Shown here: piece by piece, positions 34,161 through 42,764 of the stretch
Position numbering within the stretch: the first letter of the stretch is position 1
How the letters are laid out: every line of letters starts with the position of its first letter
Assembly (NCBI GenBank): GCA_964537685.1
Contig: CAZICM010000048.1
Location: forward strand, 1 to 64,000
DNA: 64,000 nucleotides
Direction of reading: 5' to 3'
Source of the DNA: CAZICM01 sp964537685
Lineage (GTDB): Bacteria > Myxococcota_A > Polyangia > Polyangiales > Polyangiaceae
Made by a program: the position numbers and the translations under genes
The notes under the pieces: model-generated
What the model was told of the DNA's origin: nothing
The model's input: the letters and a program-made list of their open reading frames with translations, nothing else
Database searches by the model: none

Positions 34161-34186
34161 TGTCACCTCATTGAGGCGGCCTCGTA
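34161..34186 (+). promoter_or_regulatory. Possible ECF-type promoter of the sigma gene
   Basis: TGTCAC at 34161-34166 and CGTA at 34183-34186 are separated by 16 bases. This layout resembles group-specific ECF promoters (such as TGTCAC-N16-CGTC), and the downstream gene encodes an ECF factor, which commonly activates its own promoter. The predicted transcript start (about 34192) lies before the GAGGG ribosome binding site. The match is short, so this is tentative. Confidence 0.35.
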
Positions 34187-34208
34187 GAGGGGAGGACATG
34201 AGGGCAAA

Positions 34209-34802
34209 ATGAGTCTGTTGTGGCCTTCGCGGGACGAACAACTGCACGAATTGTGCACGCGGGCCCGGTGCGGCGATAGAAAGGCTTTTCAAGAGCTGTA
34301 CGGCGCGCTGTACGAGCCTGTGAGCGCCTATGTTGGAAGGCGTGTCCATTCTCGCGAGGACGCGGAGGATTTGGTTGGGCGGATCTTTATGCGTCTGCTC
34401 GAGCGCTTCCCCGAAATCGATTTGGAGAAGGGGACGGTGCGGATGTTTGTGCTTGTGATGGCTCGTAATGCGGTCATCGATTACCGGCGGACGCGGCGCA
34501 GGGAGGGCGGTGGTGAAGCCACGCTTTCTGTATTGGAGGACGGGGCGGGCACACCGCTCGATGCGCTGATGCATGAGGAGGAGCTTACGCGCATGAAGCA
34601 TGTGCTTTCGGAGCTGCCGGAAGACACGCGCGAAATGCTCGAGCTTCGTTATGGAGATGGGCTTGCTCATAAAGAAATAGCGGGGCTGCTAGGTGTGCAG
34701 GAAGCGGCCGTGAAACAGAGGTTTTCGCGAACGCTCCGCATGCTCCGCGACAAAATGAAAGAAATGGTCTTCTCGCCGAAAGGAGCGATCAGCGATGTTT
34801 GA
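34209..34802 (+). CDS. ECF-type RNA polymerase sigma factor
   Basis: 197 residues. Sigma region 2 covers about 22-95 (FQELYGALYEPVSAYVGRRV, EDAEDLVGRIFMRLLERFP). Region 4 covers about 130-185 (LSELPEDTREMLELRYGDGL, HKEIAGLLGVQEAAVKQRFS). GAGGG precedes the ATG. Its stop lies 8 bases inside the next gene, a single-pass membrane protein, the usual arrangement of a sigma factor with its anti-sigma partner. It is unrelated in detail to the other ECF factor in this window at 25839-26549. Confidence 0.92.
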   Translation: MSLLWPSRDEQLHELCTRARCGDRKAFQELYGALYEPVSAYVGRRVHSREDAEDLVGRIFMRLLERFPEIDLEKGTVRMFVLVMARNAVIDYRRTRRREGGGEATLSVLEDGAGTPLDALMHEEELTRMKHVLSELPEDTREMLELRYGDGLAHKEIAGLLGVQEAAVKQRFSRTLRMLRDKMKEMVFSPKGAISDV

Positions 34803-35538
34803 ATCCAAAAATGAAAGGCTCCTCTCCAAATGGTTTCGCCGTCCAATGAAGCCGCGGCCCGGGCACAAAGATGAATTGCTCTCGGAACTGATGAATAAAT
34901 ACGATCGAATGTATCAGAAAAAGGAGAAGATTGGAATGCGCTGGACGATGCTACGAAAAGGGCTTTTGGTGGCGGTTGTGCTTGGACTGGCTTCGGCCGG
35001 CGCGTGCGCGGCTCCGGCCGATGTGGAGGTTGAGGTCGGGAAGACCTTGGATATTAGCCTGCCGGCGAATTTCGAAGGCGCCGATCCCAAGTCCATGAGC
35101 ATGGCAATTGAGCAAATTGCCGGTGATAAAGGGAAGATCAAAGAGGTTCGCGTCAAGGCGATCCGCAAAGACGATCAGATGGTGATTCATTTTGATCTAT
35201 GGGGAGATGGTTTGGCGGAGCAGCCCATTGCCGAAAAGCTAAAGGAGAAAGTGCCGGCGCTTGCAAAGGCCGATATCCGCGAGGAGATCGTATCGAGCGA
35301 GGTGCGGGGTAATTTCGGCGAGAAAATAGGTCAGGAGCTATTGCATGTGAATATGCTCGATGAGGCCGAAGTCGAGCAGGCGAGGCAAAAAGTGATGGAG
35401 CGGCTCGCGGCCGAAGGTGTGCGAGGCAAAATCGATGTGAAGATTAATGGAGACGCGAATCGCCAAGAAATTGAAGTGCGCGTCGAGAATCCCGATTGCG
35501 ATGAGCCCGCGCCGGAGGGCAGCAAAACCTCACCATGA
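34795..35538 (+). CDS. Single-pass membrane protein, candidate anti-sigma factor
   Basis: 247 residues. The first 50 are basic and cytoplasmic-looking (LLSKWFRRPMKPRPGHKDEL). A membrane segment (LLVAVVLGLASAGACAA) follows, then a periplasmic domain of about 170 residues with mixed charge and beta/alpha alternation. No known anti-sigma motif (such as the zinc HxxxCxxC) is visible, so the anti-sigma role is inferred only from the 8-base overlap with the sigma gene and the topology. An internal ATG at 34936 would give a plain signal-peptide protein instead. Its 3' end overlaps the convergent carbamate kinase gene by 9 bases. Confidence 0.65.
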   Translation: MFESKNERLLSKWFRRPMKPRPGHKDELLSELMNKYDRMYQKKEKIGMRWTMLRKGLLVAVVLGLASAGACAAPADVEVEVGKTLDISLPANFEGADPKSMSMAIEQIAGDKGKIKEVRVKAIRKDDQMVIHFDLWGDGLAEQPIAEKLKEKVPALAKADIREEIVSSEVRGNFGEKIGQELLHVNMLDEAEVEQARQKVMERLAAEGVRGKIDVKINGDANRQEIEVRVENPDCDEPAPEGSKTSP

Positions 35539-36492
35539 AGGTGAAATCTCGGCGCTTGAATAGAACACAATATCGTCCGGCTCATTGCAGACCTGCGTGC
35601 CCGCTTTGCCTTCGATAATCGCTTCCGCGTCCTGCAATGCGCCGATGGCGGCCGTGCCTCCCGTCCTTTCCACAAAGCGGCATGCAGCGGCGATTTTCGG
35701 CCCCATCGAGCCCTGCGCAAACGAGTATTGCGCGAGCGCGGCGGGTGAGGCTTTTCGAATGGCCTGGGCCGAGGTCTTCCCATAATCGGTCCACACGGCG
35801 GCAACGTCGGTGAGCAATACAAGCATAGAGGCTCCCAATTCTTCCGCCAATAAGGCCGCGGATGCGTCTTTATCGATCACGGCTTCCACGCCTCGGAACA
35901 TGGCCTTTGAATCGGCGATAACCGGAACGCCGCCTCCTCCCGAGCAAATGACAATAACACTCGCATCGGTAAGCAGTCTGATCGTATTTATTTCCAGAAT
36001 GCGCAAAGGCTTGGGGGAAGGAACAACCCTTCGAAATCCAGATCCATCCTGTGCAATGGCAATCGATCGTTTTTTAGAAATATCCTCGGCTTGTTCCTTT
36101 GTATACATCGGCCCAATGGGTTTGGTGGGATGCGCAAAGGCCGGATCGTCCTCCGACACAATGACTTGGGTGAGCAGGCTCGCGATTTCCCGCTCGGGAA
36201 GGCAATTGCGAAGCTCTTGCTCGATGAGATAGCCAATCATTCCTTGGCTTTGAGCGCCGAGCACATCCAGCGGATAGGGACGGGTATCGGGATAGTGTTC
36301 CGCCTGAAGGGCGAGCAGCCCAATTTGAGGGCCGTTTCCATGGGTGATGACCAGCGTGCGCGAATGAACCAAGCCGGCGAGCGACTTCGCGGCCAGCGCC
36401 ACATTGGCCCGCTGGGTTTGGGCGTCCATGGGTTCGCCGCGGCGCAGAAGCGCATTGCCGCCCAAGGCTACGACGCAAACGTTGGAGTACAT
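35530..36492 (-). CDS. arcC: Carbamate kinase
   Basis: 320 residues from the ATG at 36492 (GGAG spaced 5 bases). Amino-acid-kinase fold: VVALGGNALL at the N-terminus, THGNGPQIGLLALQAE, then VICSGGGGVPV and AVIDKDASAALLAEELGASM, and the C-terminal FAQGSMGPKIAAACRFVE. All are standard for ArcC. It catalyses reversible transfer between carbamoyl phosphate plus ADP and carbamate plus ATP. It starts within 2 bases of the end of the ornithine carbamoyltransferase gene, forming an operon with it and the GTPase-like gene upstream. No arginine deiminase is in the window. Confidence 0.96.
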   Translation of the reverse strand: MYSNVCVVALGGNALLRRGEPMDAQTQRANVALAAKSLAGLVHSRTLVITHGNGPQIGLLALQAEHYPDTRPYPLDVLGAQSQGMIGYLIEQELRNCLPEREIASLLTQVIVSEDDPAFAHPTKPIGPMYTKEQAEDISKKRSIAIAQDGSGFRRVVPSPKPLRILEINTIRLLTDASVIVICSGGGGVPVIADSKAMFRGVEAVIDKDASAALLAEELGASMLVLLTDVAAVWTDYGKTSAQAIRKASPAALAQYSFAQGSMGPKIAAACRFVERTGGTAAIGALQDAEAIIEGKAGTQVCNEPDDIVFYSSAEISPSW

Positions 36493-36493
36493 A

Positions 36494-37435
36494 TTATCTC
36501 CGGGCTCCCGTGAGTTTGGCGCTGATGAGCGCGTAGAGAACGGCGACCGATGTGTGAAGGCGGTTTTCCGCTTCATCCAATACGATCGAATATGGGCTGT
36601 CGATGACCTCGGATGTGACTTCCTCGCCCCGGTGAGCCGGCAGGCAATGCATAAAAACCGCCCGGGCTTTGGCGTGCTCCATTAAGCTTGAATTCACTTG
36701 ATAGGGCGTGAGCGCGGCAATTCGGGCGGCTTTTTCATGGTCTGGATCGCCCATCGACAGCCATACATCGGTGTAGATCGCATCGGCGCTTTTGGCCGCT
36801 TCCACCGGATTGTCGGTGCTGGTCACACGGCCGCCGTTTTTATCTGCAAGGCTTTTTCCGAGCTCTAAGGCTTCTTGGGGAAGGCAATACGATGGTGGTG
36901 ACGCAATGACAAAATCCATTCCCGAGAGGGCGGCCGCCTCCATGAGGCTTCTCGCCACATTGTTGCCATCGCCCACATAAGCGAGCCTTAGCCCTTTGAT
37001 ATCGCCGAATTGCTCGCGCAGCGTCATGATATCGGCCAGGCTTTGGCAAGGGTGATGCCCATTGGTTAAGGCATTCACAATGGGCACGCTGGCCGCCTTG
37101 GCCATTGCATCTACATCGCTGTCTTTATGGGTGCGGATGACAAAGGCGCGGGCGTAGCGGCTTACCATTTTGGCCGTATCTTCAAGCGTTTCGCCGCGTC
37201 CGAGCTGCAGATCTTGAGTGCCCACCGAAATGGGCTGAGCTCCCAGGCGTGTTACGGCGACTTCAAAGGAAATGCGCGTCCGCGTCGATGGCTTATTAAA
37301 ATATAATACAATACCATCGTTTTGGAGAAATGTCCGGAACCGATAAGGATCGGCCTTGAGCTCCAGCGATAAATCCAGCAAAAACCGAAGATCCCGCCCG
37401 GACAAATCCGATGTGCGGATAAAATCCTTTAGCAT
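36494..37435 (-). CDS. argF: Ornithine carbamoyltransferase
   Basis: 313 residues. The carbamoyl-phosphate site is shown by FNKPSTRTRISFE, RTHKDSDVD and GHHPCQSLADIMT. The ornithine site is shown by DVWLSMGD (the SMG loop) and MHCLPAHRGEEVT. These distinguish it from aspartate and putrescine carbamoyltransferases. AAGGTGC precedes the start. Depending on context it runs anabolically (ArgF) or catabolically (ArcB). Pairing with carbamate kinase favours a catabolic or reversible carbamoyl-phosphate role, but the lack of arginine deiminase nearby leaves this open. Confidence 0.95.
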   Translation of the reverse strand: MLKDFIRTSDLSGRDLRFLLDLSLELKADPYRFRTFLQNDGIVLYFNKPSTRTRISFEVAVTRLGAQPISVGTQDLQLGRGETLEDTAKMVSRYARAFVIRTHKDSDVDAMAKAASVPIVNALTNGHHPCQSLADIMTLREQFGDIKGLRLAYVGDGNNVARSLMEAAALSGMDFVIASPPSYCLPQEALELGKSLADKNGGRVTSTDNPVEAAKSADAIYTDVWLSMGDPDHEKAARIAALTPYQVNSSLMEHAKARAVFMHCLPAHRGEEVTSEVIDSPYSIVLDEAENRLHTSVAVLYALISAKLTGARR

Positions 37436-37453
37436 AAGTAAGCACCTTGATGG

Positions 37454-38791
37454 TTATTCTGTTTTGGCCTTAATGCGTGTTAAAAAATCATCCAGCAGGG
37501 AGCCCAGCGCGGGCTCACCGGCTTCTTCGAAATCGTAGCGCGCCCTCACAAATGGCTTATCGATTTGAATAAGCGCCGATAAATTGAAGGGCGATGCCGA
37601 CAGGATGACTTCTGCATCGGATTGGTTAATTGTTTGTTGCAATGCCATTAGTTCGGCATCGCTGTAGCCCACTGCGGGGAGCACCCGCCCGATGTGAGGA
37701 TAACGATTGTATACTTCGAGAATTTCATCGGTGGCCGATGCGCGGGGATCGACAATTTCCTTCGCGCCTCCTTCGAGGGCCGCCACATTGCCCGCGCCGT
37801 GCGCCATTCCGCCGTGGGTGATGGTTGGGCCGTCGTCGATGACCAATACCCGCTTGCCTCTTACCGCATCGGGGTTTTCCAATTTCACAGGAGATGATGC
37901 TCTAACGATCGTCGCTCTTGGATTGAGCGCGTGTACGTCGCCGATCATCCGCTGGACGACTTCGGCGCTCGCCGAATTGACTTTATTGATGACGACAATA
38001 TCGGCCATGCGCAGCGTGGCCTCGCCAGGGTGATGCGTGGATAGGTGATCGGGCCTGAGCGCGTCGGTGATCACAATATGCAAATCGGGCTTGATAAACG
38101 GGAAATCGTTATTGCCTCCATCCCAGAGAATCACATCGGATTCGGATTCGGCGGCGGCGAGGATGGCCGCGTAATCGACGCCCGCGAAGACAACATTGCC
38201 CGCGGCGATATGGGGTTCGTACTCTTCGCGCTCTTCGTTGGTGCAGTGGGCTTCGCTTAAATCGGAAAGCGTCGCGAAGCGCTGAAGGCGCTGCGAAGCG
38301 AGATGGCCATAAGGCATGGGATGCCGGAGAATTCCAGCCATAAGCCCGTGCGATTTGAGCCTGCCCGAGATCCAGCGCGCGGTTTGGGATTTTCCGCATC
38401 CGGTGCGTACGGCGGAGACGGCGATGACCGGTTTGGAGGAGCGGAGCATCGTGCTTTCGGGGCCGAGCAAAATAAAATCGGCACCGGCGGCCAGGGCTTT
38501 GGAAGCCGCGTGCATGACGGTTTCGTGCGAGATATCGCTGTACGAAAAAACAACCCGCCCAATTTCATCTTTGCGGACCAGCGTTTCCAGCCAGCTTTCG
38601 TCGATAATGGAAATGCCTTCTGGATAGAGCGGTCCAGCGAGTTCGGCGGGATATTTTCTTCCGCTGATGCCGGGAATTTGCGTGCCCGTGAATGCGACGA
38701 CTTCAGTGTTCGGATCGTTTTTATAGACGACGTTGAAGTTATGAAAATCCCTTCCAGCCGCGCCCATAATCAATGTTTTCACGCGAGCCAT
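37454..38791 (-). CDS. Cyclic 2,3-diphosphoglycerate synthetase-like P-loop protein (COG2403 type)
   Basis: 445 residues. An N-terminal Rossmann-like domain (KTLIMGAAGRDFHNFNVVYK to about residue 115) is followed by a P-loop domain: SAVRTGCGKSQTARW, switch-like VILWDGGNNDFPF, and VVINKVNSAS in the guanine-recognition position. This is the COG2403 family, whose founding member is the archaeal cyclic 2,3-diphosphoglycerate synthetase. Bacterial members are usually just called predicted GTPases. GAGGAGAG precedes the ATG. It is 18 bases upstream of the carbamoyltransferase gene, which makes a role around carbamoyl phosphate or acyl-phosphate chemistry more likely than cyclic DPG synthesis. Product and reaction are unproven. 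Confidence 0.82.
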   Translation of the reverse strand: MARVKTLIMGAAGRDFHNFNVVYKNDPNTEVVAFTGTQIPGISGRKYPAELAGPLYPEGISIIDESWLETLVRKDEIGRVVFSYSDISHETVMHAASKALAAGADFILLGPESTMLRSSKPVIAVSAVRTGCGKSQTARWISGRLKSHGLMAGILRHPMPYGHLASQRLQRFATLSDLSEAHCTNEEREEYEPHIAAGNVVFAGVDYAAILAAAESESDVILWDGGNNDFPFIKPDLHIVITDALRPDHLSTHHPGEATLRMADIVVINKVNSASAEVVQRMIGDVHALNPRATIVRASSPVKLENPDAVRGKRVLVIDDGPTITHGGMAHGAGNVAALEGGAKEIVDPRASATDEILEVYNRYPHIGRVLPAVGYSDAELMALQQTINQSDAEVILSASPFNLSALIQIDKPFVRARYDFEEAGEPALGSLLDDFLTRIKAKTE

Positions 38792-38824
38792 GGGTACTCT
38801 CCTCTTCGGGGCCCGCGGCCTTAT

Positions 38825-39505
38825 TTAATTGGCGCAATGGGCACTGGCGAAAAGAGGACGTACAAATAGCCAAAGCGCGAGCGCACACCAAAGAAGACCG
38901 TAGGCGGTTTTTGGCAGATGTGCGGATGCTCGCATAATGAGCTTTCGGCCCGCAAGGGGGACAATGAGGCCGGGCATGCTCGCAATGCAGAAGAGCGCCA
39001 TGCCGAGAGCGCCTTGTTCGGGGCTTGCGGTGCCCGCCGCGAGTGCCCAGGCCATAAAGAGCACGCCGCACGGTAAAAAGCCTGTGAGCAGGCCCAGACC
39101 CAGGCCCCGTTTGGGAAGGCTTTCAAACAAGAGGTTTAGGATGGAAGCCGAGCGGGTTTGAGATTTGGAGCTGCGAAGGGGGATCAATTCTTTGGAATTG
39201 CCGCCGCGTAAAATCGAAATGCCGCGCGCCGCCGAGAGCAGGCCAACGCTGATGACGGTGATGGTTTGTATCGTATTCATGGGCAATATGCACAGCGCAT
39301 GTTTTCCTAAATGCCCGAGCACCGCGCCCACGGCCGAATAGGCCACAAGCCTTCCTCCGAAATAACCCAGGGCCGATTTTCCATGCAATACGCCTTGATT
39401 GGTGCAGCCGGCGAGCGCTAAAGGGCCGCACATGGCCGCGCAATGAAGGCTGGCTAAAAATCCGCTCGCGATCGCCGCCGAAAGATATGTCCATTCAACG
39501 ATCAT
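38825..39505 (-). CDS. SafE/DsbD-like membrane protein of the cytochrome oxidase cluster
   Basis: 226 residues with about six membrane helices. The N-terminal LASLHCAAMCGPLALAG and the central LLTGFLPCGVLFMAWALAAG are the paired Cys/Pro motifs of the DsbD_2/SafE-like family. Members of that family encoded beside ccoI are implicated in copper delivery or redox handling during cbb3 oxidase assembly. It overlaps the ATPase gene by 11 bases, so it is translated with it. A general sulfite exporter label is often given to this family but has little support here. Confidence 0.85.
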   Translation of the reverse strand: MIVEWTYLSAAIASGFLASLHCAAMCGPLALAGCTNQGVLHGKSALGYFGGRLVAYSAVGAVLGHLGKHALCILPMNTIQTITVISVGLLSAARGISILRGGNSKELIPLRSSKSQTRSASILNLLFESLPKRGLGLGLLTGFLPCGVLFMAWALAAGTASPEQGALGMALFCIASMPGLIVPLAGRKLIMRASAHLPKTAYGLLWCALALWLFVRPLFASAHCAN

Positions 39506-41588
39506 CGTTGCGTCCTTGAGGGATTTGCCCAGGTTCGGATGTGTTGAGCTCGAGCGAGCTCGCCAAGACCAAGAGCGATGAGGTGAGCATGCTGATTCCT
39601 GCCCACACCGGCCTTAAGATGCCAAGCGCGGCCAGCGTTAAAAATACCAAGTTGTAGATTGTCGATGCGATGAGATTGCGCTTGGCAATTTTGATGGTGT
39701 GTTTTGCCAATTTAATCGTCCAAGGCACCAATCGCAGATCGGCTTTTTGGAGGCTAATTTGGGACATCGCCCTGGAAAGCCCTGTGCCCTCTTCCATGGC
39801 GAAGCTGGGCCTCGTTCCCGCGAGGGCAGGCGCGTCGTTCAGGCCGTCGCCGACCATGGCCGCCTGCGTTCCCAGGGCGGACAGCGCCGAGACTTTTTCG
39901 CCCGCTTCTAGGCCGGCCCTGGCTTGGATGCCCAGGTCTTGAGCGATGGGGTGGGTGCCCGCTTCGCTGTCGCCCGTGAAAATAATGCTTTCAATGCCCT
40001 GTGCTTTCAGTTCGGCCAGCGCTTCTTTGGCCTCTTCGCGCAGGGATTCTCCGATATGAAAGCTTGCGAGCCAGCTTCCTTCGCGCCCTAAATACACGCG
40101 GGCGGCGCCGTTTTCGTCTTCAGGAGGAAGCTCGATTTGGTGTTCATGCATCAGCGCGGCCGAGCCCAATACCAGCGCGCGGCCTTGCTGGTCTTTGGCC
40201 GATGCGCCTTTTCCGGCTTCGTAATGCAGGTCTTTCAGTTCAATGGCAGGATCGTTTAGGGCGGCTTTCCGGAAGGCCGATGCAATGGGATGGCGGCTTT
40301 GACCTTCGAGCGCCGCCGCGAGCGCAATCGCCTCGGCCTCTTGAATATTTTCTATAGAATTGATCGTTGTTTTTAGCAATTCAAGCGAGGGTTTGGTCAG
40401 CGTGCCGGTTTTATCAAAAGCCACGGTGCGGACTTCGGCCAGCTCTTCCAATATGCTCGCATTGCGAATGCATACGTTGTTTTCCAATGCCTTTCGGAGG
40501 GCGAGCCATAACACAAGAGGTGTAGCCACGCCGTAGGTGCATGGACACGCGGCCAACACTACGGCCAGCGCCGCTTCAATGCCTTGCGCCGGGCTCGAGT
40601 TGAGGGTGTGGGCGATCAATGAAATCGTCGCTAAAATCAATACGATGGGAAGAAGCGCCGCCGCGAAGACATCGGCCGTGCGCTGAAGCTTGCAAGGGCG
40701 ATCTTTCAGGTGTTTGGCGAGGCCGGCCAATTGCTCCAGCGTCGATTCCCGCGCCGGCTTTAGCGCAATGGCTTCCAGCGGCCCTGAAACCGGGATGGCG
40801 CCCGCGGGGATACGCTCGCCCGGCTGCACCAGGACCGCGCCCGCCGTGCCTGTTAAAACGCCTAAATTGACTTCCACCGCGCGTCCCACGACTTCCGCGT
40901 CGACGGGAACGGCTTGTTCCAAACGCACGGAAAGGCGCATGCCCGGCTCGATGGCGGCGGGCGCGAGCTGACCATGGCCGGCGACCTCCACAGGCTCGGA
41001 AACAAGCTTTAGCGTCGGCCCCAGAAGGCGGCTCGCCTTGGCGCGCGCGCTGGCTTCGAGATATCGCCCCAAGGTCGCCAATAAAAGCGCCGATGTCGCG
41101 CTGTCGAAATACACGCCGCCCTGATTCCGGAATACAGAAAGCAGTGAAAGCGCATAGGCCGCAAGCGCTCCCAATCCAACGAAGAGCTCCATGGATAGGC
41201 GGCTTTTGCGAAGCTCTTCCAGGCTTCGTTTGCAGAGCGGAATCCCTAAAAGCAATACAACAGGTGTGGCCAGCAATGCGGATGCAATGCGATAGGCGCT
41301 TCTCAGCCATTGCATGCTGGAATCGGGCGGATACACGTCTTCCGCGAATAAAAAGAGCGAAAGCATCATCACGGTCATCGAAAGCAGCATGGAGAACAAA
41401 AGCGTTCCCTTGAGCTTCATCTGATGCCGTTCGCCTTCGGCTGCGATTTCCGCGGCGATTTCGCACCCATAACAGCAATAAGCGCCTCCGCGCCCAGCGG
41501 CGAGGCCACAATGAGGACAAAGTGTGGCCTCGTCCGCCGGGGCGGATGCATTCAATGCCGGGGGATCTTGTTCTACGGCCGTCCCCAT
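39495..41588 (-). CDS. ccoI: CcoI/FixI-type copper P1B-ATPase with altered actuator loop
   Basis: 697 residues from the ATG at 41588. An N-terminal cysteine-rich segment (CPHCGL, then YCCYGCEIA) replaces a classic HMA domain, as in CcoI proteins. Eight membrane helices are present, with the ion motif Cys348-Pro-Cys350 in AACPCTYGVATPLV. The phosphorylation site is Asp392 in AFDKTGTLTKP, and the hinge is MVGDGLNDAPAL. It should export copper for cbb3 oxidase maturation. The actuator motif, normally DESxxTGES, reads VNLGVLTGTAG (Thr248 in place of the dephosphorylating Glu), which is unusual. It overlaps both neighbours (16 and 11 bases). Confidence 0.93.
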   Translation of the reverse strand: MGTAVEQDPPALNASAPADEATLCPHCGLAAGRGGAYCCYGCEIAAEIAAEGERHQMKLKGTLLFSMLLSMTVMMLSLFLFAEDVYPPDSSMQWLRSAYRIASALLATPVVLLLGIPLCKRSLEELRKSRLSMELFVGLGALAAYALSLLSVFRNQGGVYFDSATSALLLATLGRYLEASARAKASRLLGPTLKLVSEPVEVAGHGQLAPAAIEPGMRLSVRLEQAVPVDAEVVGRAVEVNLGVLTGTAGAVLVQPGERIPAGAIPVSGPLEAIALKPARESTLEQLAGLAKHLKDRPCKLQRTADVFAAALLPIVLILATISLIAHTLNSSPAQGIEAALAVVLAACPCTYGVATPLVLWLALRKALENNVCIRNASILEELAEVRTVAFDKTGTLTKPSLELLKTTINSIENIQEAEAIALAAALEGQSRHPIASAFRKAALNDPAIELKDLHYEAGKGASAKDQQGRALVLGSAALMHEHQIELPPEDENGAARVYLGREGSWLASFHIGESLREEAKEALAELKAQGIESIIFTGDSEAGTHPIAQDLGIQARAGLEAGEKVSALSALGTQAAMVGDGLNDAPALAGTRPSFAMEEGTGLSRAMSQISLQKADLRLVPWTIKLAKHTIKIAKRNLIASTIYNLVFLTLAALGILRPVWAGISMLTSSLLVLASSLELNTSEPGQIPQGRNDDR

Positions 41589-41815
41589 GCTGTAAGATCG
41601 GGCAAAGCGTAGTAGATCATATAGGCGATGAATCCAATAATAAATGTCGCCCACACGGCCCAGACAGGCCATGGAGCGCGTCCCTCGGGATGGTAGTGAA
41701 AGGCGGTTTCACGCCGATCGTTTTCCAAGAAGGCGCGCCCTTCCGAAGGCTGTTGCCCGGGAGTTTTGGCGGCTTCCTCCGTTTTGCCTTTCTGCTCACT
41801 CGCCTCGTCGCTCAT
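41573..41815 (-). CDS. Small single-pass membrane protein of the oxidase operon (CcoQ/CcoS position)
   Basis: 80 residues. A charged N-terminal half (SEQKGKTEEAAKTPGQQPSE) precedes one membrane helix (WAVWATFIIGFIAYMIYYAL). It overlaps the preceding small gene by 20 bases and the ATPase gene by 16 bases, which supports it being real despite its size. By position it could be a CcoQ- or CcoS-like assembly or stabilising subunit, but I see no diagnostic motif. Confidence 0.7.
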   Translation of the reverse strand: MSDEASEQKGKTEEAAKTPGQQPSEGRAFLENDRRETAFHYHPEGRAPWPVWAVWATFIIGFIAYMIYYALPDLTAWGRP

Positions 41816-42137
41816 AGGCTTCCTCCATCTCGAGCATTTCGAATTTGGCGCGTTCCATGTCGGTGAATTTGCCGCTCAGGAAACACCAAACCAATATCAT
41901 CAGCCATCCAGCAGCGACAATGAAATAGACTGTGACGGGCACATCGGCGAATCCTTTCACTTCGTCGCTGCTGAGGGTGAAAATAAATTCGGCCACTTTG
42001 TAGGCAAAAGCCACGCCCGCGCCGCAGAGGCCGGCGATCATGACGACCCATAAAATAATTTGCTGCCGCCGGGTTAAGGGCTGCTGCGAAAATGTTTTTA
42101 TGGGATTGGCCTGATTTTTCATTTCATTGGGCGGCAT
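41796..42137 (-). CDS. Small two-helix membrane protein of the oxidase operon
   Basis: 113 residues from the ATG at 42137 (GAGAGG 7 bases upstream, inside the end of ccoO); an internal ATG at 42122 is possible. Two membrane helices (IILWVVMIAGLCGAGVAFAY and VTVYFIVAAGWLMILVWCFL) are followed by an acidic tail. No heme or copper motif is present. It may provide the membrane anchor normally supplied by CcoP or CcoQ; that is inference from position. Confidence 0.72.
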   Translation of the reverse strand: MPPNEMKNQANPIKTFSQQPLTRRQQIILWVVMIAGLCGAGVAFAYKVAEFIFTLSSDEVKGFADVPVTVYFIVAAGWLMILVWCFLSGKFTDMERAKFEMLEMEEAYERRGE

Positions 42138-42753
42138 TGGCTTGCCTCTCTTTCTGCGCAATGACTTCGGGCGTTGCCCAGCTTCCCAGCCACTGCACAT
42201 ACGTTATCATGGCAATTCCTTTTTTATTGGGTTCCTCGCCGTCGAAGAACCACGAATAGCGCGGCATTACCGACGAAGGCACAACCCCCGTCGGATCGAA
42301 GAAATGCGCCACATGCCAATCATTGCCATGGCGCCCGGCTTCCCGGATTAAATCGGGGCCGACGCGCCTGGTGCCGAAGAGATGAGGCAAAAACATTTCA
42401 TTCATGTATTCGGAGGCGTACGAGACCTTGCCAAATCGGGCGTCTTCATTCGACACAGGCCGGATGAATTGAGAATGGCAATGCCAGCATGCTTCCGCGA
42501 TATAGGTGTCGCGCCCCAATTTCAAAGCCTCGTGAAAGGCTGCCGTATTGGGTTCGCCGTAGTATTTTTTGAATTGCTCGGGATATCGCTCGGCCAATGC
42601 TTTAAATTCTAGGCTGGGTTCAGGAGCAATCTCATCGAGTTTCTTGTATTCGATTCTCGATAAGTGCGCGATGGGCAGATAACCCGTGACAACACCGGCC
42701 AGACCGAAGCAAAACAGGCCGCCGACCAAGCTGACTGTTGCAAGTTTTTCCAT
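42124..42753 (-). CDS. ccoO: cbb3-type cytochrome c oxidase subunit II, monoheme
   Basis: 209 residues. An N-terminal membrane helix (SLVGGLFCFGLAGVVTGYL) is followed by a periplasmic c-type cytochrome with one heme site, CWHCHS. The surroundings, QFIRPVSNEDARFG, then GTRRVGPDL and VMPRYSWFF with the axial Met, are hallmarks of CcoO. It starts 12 bases after ccoN. It carries electrons from the cytochrome c partner to CcoN. Confidence 0.95.
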   Translation of the reverse strand: MEKLATVSLVGGLFCFGLAGVVTGYLPIAHLSRIEYKKLDEIAPEPSLEFKALAERYPEQFKKYYGEPNTAAFHEALKLGRDTYIAEACWHCHSQFIRPVSNEDARFGKVSYASEYMNEMFLPHLFGTRRVGPDLIREAGRHGNDWHVAHFFDPTGVVPSSVMPRYSWFFDGEEPNKKGIAMITYVQWLGSWATPEVIAQKERQANAAQ

Positions 42754-42764
42754 GGCCAGGCTCC

